From the NCBI GenBank assembly GCA_030446955.1, contig JAUJMG010000058.1, forward strand, positions 8,490 to 16,186: a stretch of DNA of 7,697 nt. Direction: 5' to 3'. Position numbers and translations under genes: made by a program. Numbering within the stretch: the stretch's first letter is position 1; each line of letters starts with the position of its first letter. This document shows positions 5,890 to 7,697 of this stretch, in pieces. This DNA comes from Thermomicrobiales bacterium (GTDB lineage Bacteria > Chloroflexota > Chloroflexia > Thermomicrobiales > UBA6265). The notes beneath the pieces were generated by a model. That model was given only the letters and a program-made list of their open reading frames with translations. It was not told where the DNA came from and did not search any database.

Positions 5890-6774
5890 GTGGATCTCGA
5901 CGTGCTGCTGCAGGCGACCGCCAGCGGGCTGCTGATCGGGATGGTCTACGCCCTGATCTCGGTCGGGCTGACCCTGATCTTCGGCCTCATGGAGATCGTG
6001 AACTTCGCCCACGGCGAGTTCCTGATGCTGGCCATGTACGCAGCCTTCTGGGGCAGCTCGCTCGCCAGCCTCGACCCGATGGTGTCGCTGCCGGCGACGG
6101 TGGGGCTGCTCTTCCTGCTGGGGGTGCTGACCTACCGCGGGATCATCTCGCGCATCCTCAACGCCCCGATGCTTGCCCAGATCTTCGCCACCTTCGGCCT
6201 GGGGCTCTTCCTGCGCGGGCTCGCCCAGTTCTTCTGGTCGCCCGATTTTCGCTCGGTCCAAAATCCCTTCCTGGCCGGGCTGTTCGGGGGCAGCGTCAAC
6301 GTCGGCACGGTTTCGCTGGGGGTGCCGCAGGTGGCGGCGGCGCTGCTCGCCGGGGTCGCGTTTCTCGGGCTCTACCTCTTCATCGACCGCAGCCGGACCG
6401 GGCTCGCCCTGCAGGCGGTGGCGGAGGATCGAGCGACGGCGACGCTGATGGGGATCAACAGCGACCGGATGTTCGCGCTCGGGTGGGGGCTGGGCGTGGC
6501 CTGCGTCGGCGTGGCGGGTGCGGTGCTGGCCACCTTCTATTACATCTACCCGGCGGTAGGGGTCGTCTTCGCCCTGATCGCCTACATCACGGTGGCCCTC
6601 GGAGGCTTCGGCAGCGTTCCCGGGGCGCTGGTGGCCGGGTTGCTGGTCGGGCTGGTCGAGGTCGTCAGTCCAACCCTCTTTGGCTTCTCGCCGGCCTACA
6701 AGTACGCGGTGGTCTTCGGTTTCTATCTGGCAGTGGTGCTGGTGCGGCCACAGGGCCTCTTCGGGCGGTTCTGA
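5890..6774 (+). CDS. livH: Branched-chain amino-acid ABC transporter permease (LivH-like)
   Basis: A 294-residue integral membrane protein, normal length for the family, forming the import channel together with the LivM-type partner encoded next. About eight or nine hydrophobic spans can be seen, roughly at 8-32, 41-56, 66-82, 96-115, 145-166, 195-220, 225-240, 244-260 and 268-287. The LivH signature is GLTLIFGLMEIVNFAHGEFL (26-45). The cytoplasmic EAA-type coupling loop, which docks on the LivG/LivF ATPases, is ALQAVAEDRATATLMGINSD (173-192). The C-terminal ALGGFGSVPGALVAGLLVG (236-254) and VRPQGLFG (285-292) are also family hallmarks. The start is a GTG at 5890 preceded by GAGGGGG (5879-5885). 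livM follows after three bases, so translation is probably coupled. Which compound it carries is not determined; amide/urea-type relatives share the same motifs. Confidence 0.93.
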   Translation: MDLDVLLQATASGLLIGMVYALISVGLTLIFGLMEIVNFAHGEFLMLAMYAAFWGSSLASLDPMVSLPATVGLLFLLGVLTYRGIISRILNAPMLAQIFATFGLGLFLRGLAQFFWSPDFRSVQNPFLAGLFGGSVNVGTVSLGVPQVAAALLAGVAFLGLYLFIDRSRTGLALQAVAEDRATATLMGINSDRMFALGWGLGVACVGVAGAVLATFYYIYPAVGVVFALIAYITVALGGFGSVPGALVAGLLVGLVEVVSPTLFGFSPAYKYAVVFGFYLAVVLVRPQGLFGRF

Positions 6775-6777
6775 GAG

Positions 6778-7697
6778 ATGAGGAGCACGGCGTCCCGTTC
6801 CCGGCTCGGTGCGTGGGCGGCGATCGCCGCCGCGAGTGTGGGGCTGGTGCTCTTTCCCCTCTTCGTCGAGCAGGGCTCCTGGCTGAACGTGGCAATCCTG
6901 GTCCTGCTCTACGCGGGGCTCGCCCAGGCCTGGAACATCCTGGGCGGGTTCGCGGGGCAGGTTTCACTCGGGAACGCCGCCTTTTTCGGCATCGGAGCCT
7001 ACACCTCGACCGTGATGCTCGACCGCTGGAACGTCAGCCCCTGGCTGGGGATGGCGGTGGGAGCCGTGCTGGCGGCGGTCTTCGCGGTGGCCGTCTTCTA
7101 CCCGTTCTTCCGCCTCGGCGGGCACTACTTCGCGATCGCCACCATCGCCCTCGCCGAGATCCTGCTGGTGCTGTTCAGCAACTGGTCATTCGTCCGCGGT
7201 GCCCGGGGCATCAGTATCCCCTTCGTGCGGGGGTCGAACCGTCGGCCGACCGACTCGTGGGCGTTTCTGCAGTTCAACGAGTCCCGCGTGCCCTACTACT
7301 ACGTGGCGCTCGGGCTCGCAGTGCTTGCCGTGGTGGTCGTCCTCAGCGTTGATCGCTCCAAACTCGGCTACTACCTGCGGGCGATCAAGAACGACCAGCA
7401 GGCGGCGCGCTCCCTCGGGGTGCCGGTGCTGCGCTACAAGCTGATTGCCGTCGCCATCTCGGCCGCGCTGACGGCCGTCTTCGGCACCTTCTACGCCCAG
7501 TATCTGCTCTTCATCGACCCCGAGACGACGATGCGCCTGGAGCTGTCGGTGCTGATCGCGCTGGTGGCGATCCTGGGCGGGGTCGGCACGGTGGTCGGCC
7601 CGCTCCTCGGCGCGGTGGTGCTGGTTCCGTTGTCGGAGGTCACCCGCAGCCAATTGGGCGGCTCCGGCAACACGCTGGACCTGGTCCTCTACGGCGG
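6778..7697 (+). CDS. livM: Branched-chain amino-acid ABC transporter permease (LivM-like), cut by window end
   Basis: The frame is open from ATG 6778 to the last base, giving 306 complete codons; family members have about 300-400 residues, so only the C-terminal end is missing. Hydrophobic spans lie at about 11-30, 36-56, 67-80, 88-109, 115-136, 172-190, 219-243 and 255-287. The LivM signature is AWNILGGFAGQVSLGNAAFF (51-70) followed by GIGAY. The EAA-type loop is YYLRAIKNDQQAARSLGVPV (198-217), and ILGGVGTVVGPLLGA (265-279) is also typical. The loop at 137-171 is polar and carries several Arg and Asn. It pairs with the LivH-type protein to form the transmembrane channel. It starts three bases after the livH stop (TGA 6772-6774) with only a weak GAG as Shine-Dalgarno, so it likely depends on translational coupling. 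The ATPase genes livG and livF should lie beyond the window. Confidence 0.92.
   Translation, partial: MRSTASRSRLGAWAAIAAASVGLVLFPLFVEQGSWLNVAILVLLYAGLAQAWNILGGFAGQVSLGNAAFFGIGAYTSTVMLDRWNVSPWLGMAVGAVLAAVFAVAVFYPFFRLGGHYFAIATIALAEILLVLFSNWSFVRGARGISIPFVRGSNRRPTDSWAFLQFNESRVPYYYVALGLAVLAVVVVLSVDRSKLGYYLRAIKNDQQAARSLGVPVLRYKLIAVAISAALTAVFGTFYAQYLLFIDPETTMRLELSVLIALVAILGGVGTVVGPLLGAVVLVPLSEVTRSQLGGSGNTLDLVLYG

Overview
The window is GC-rich bacterial DNA with seven protein genes, two of them in a head-to-head arrangement, and no RNA genes, CRISPR arrays or mobile elements that I can see. The base composition, the 'QDATPIATP' linker after the signal peptide of the solute-binding protein, and a TTGACA-N17-TACCGT promoter suggest a Thermomicrobia-type member of the Chloroflexota (Sphaerobacter or Thermomicrobium relatives). 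That placement is inference from family knowledge, not a database match.

Left part (1-1597, + strand): a gene for a small secreted protein of unknown function (152-865) ends at a strong GC hairpin (931-964). After a 315-base gap comes a SnoaL-like ester-cyclase-family protein (1181-1597). A perfect 12-bp inverted repeat (1622-1655) separates it from the next, convergent gene.

Middle (1702-3093, - strand): a three-domain sulfur enzyme made of a metallo-beta-lactamase-fold persulfide dioxygenase, a cysteine-less rhodanese and an active-type rhodanese. This is the layout of Staphylococcus CstB. It probably oxidises low-molecular-weight persulfides in the cytoplasm as part of sulfide detoxification.

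Right part (3468-7697, + strand): a DUF1445 'putative hydro-lyase' with a good promoter and Shine-Dalgarno sequence, then three genes of a branched-chain/polar amino-acid ABC importer of the HAAT (Liv) family. These encode the periplasmic-type binding protein (4467-5825), the LivH permease (5890-6774) and the LivM permease (6778 to beyond the window end). The two ATPase genes (livG, livF) would be expected just downstream. A perfect 15-bp hairpin lies between the binding-protein gene and livH and is a plausible device for making more binding protein than permease. The DUF1445 gene upstream raises the possibility that the importer and the enzyme act on the same amino-acid-like substrate.

I see no clear sign of a wholly new system. 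The most informative points are the CstB-like fusion, the DUF1445-Liv pairing, the structured leader before the binding-protein gene, the intra-operon hairpin, and the uncharacterised secreted protein.
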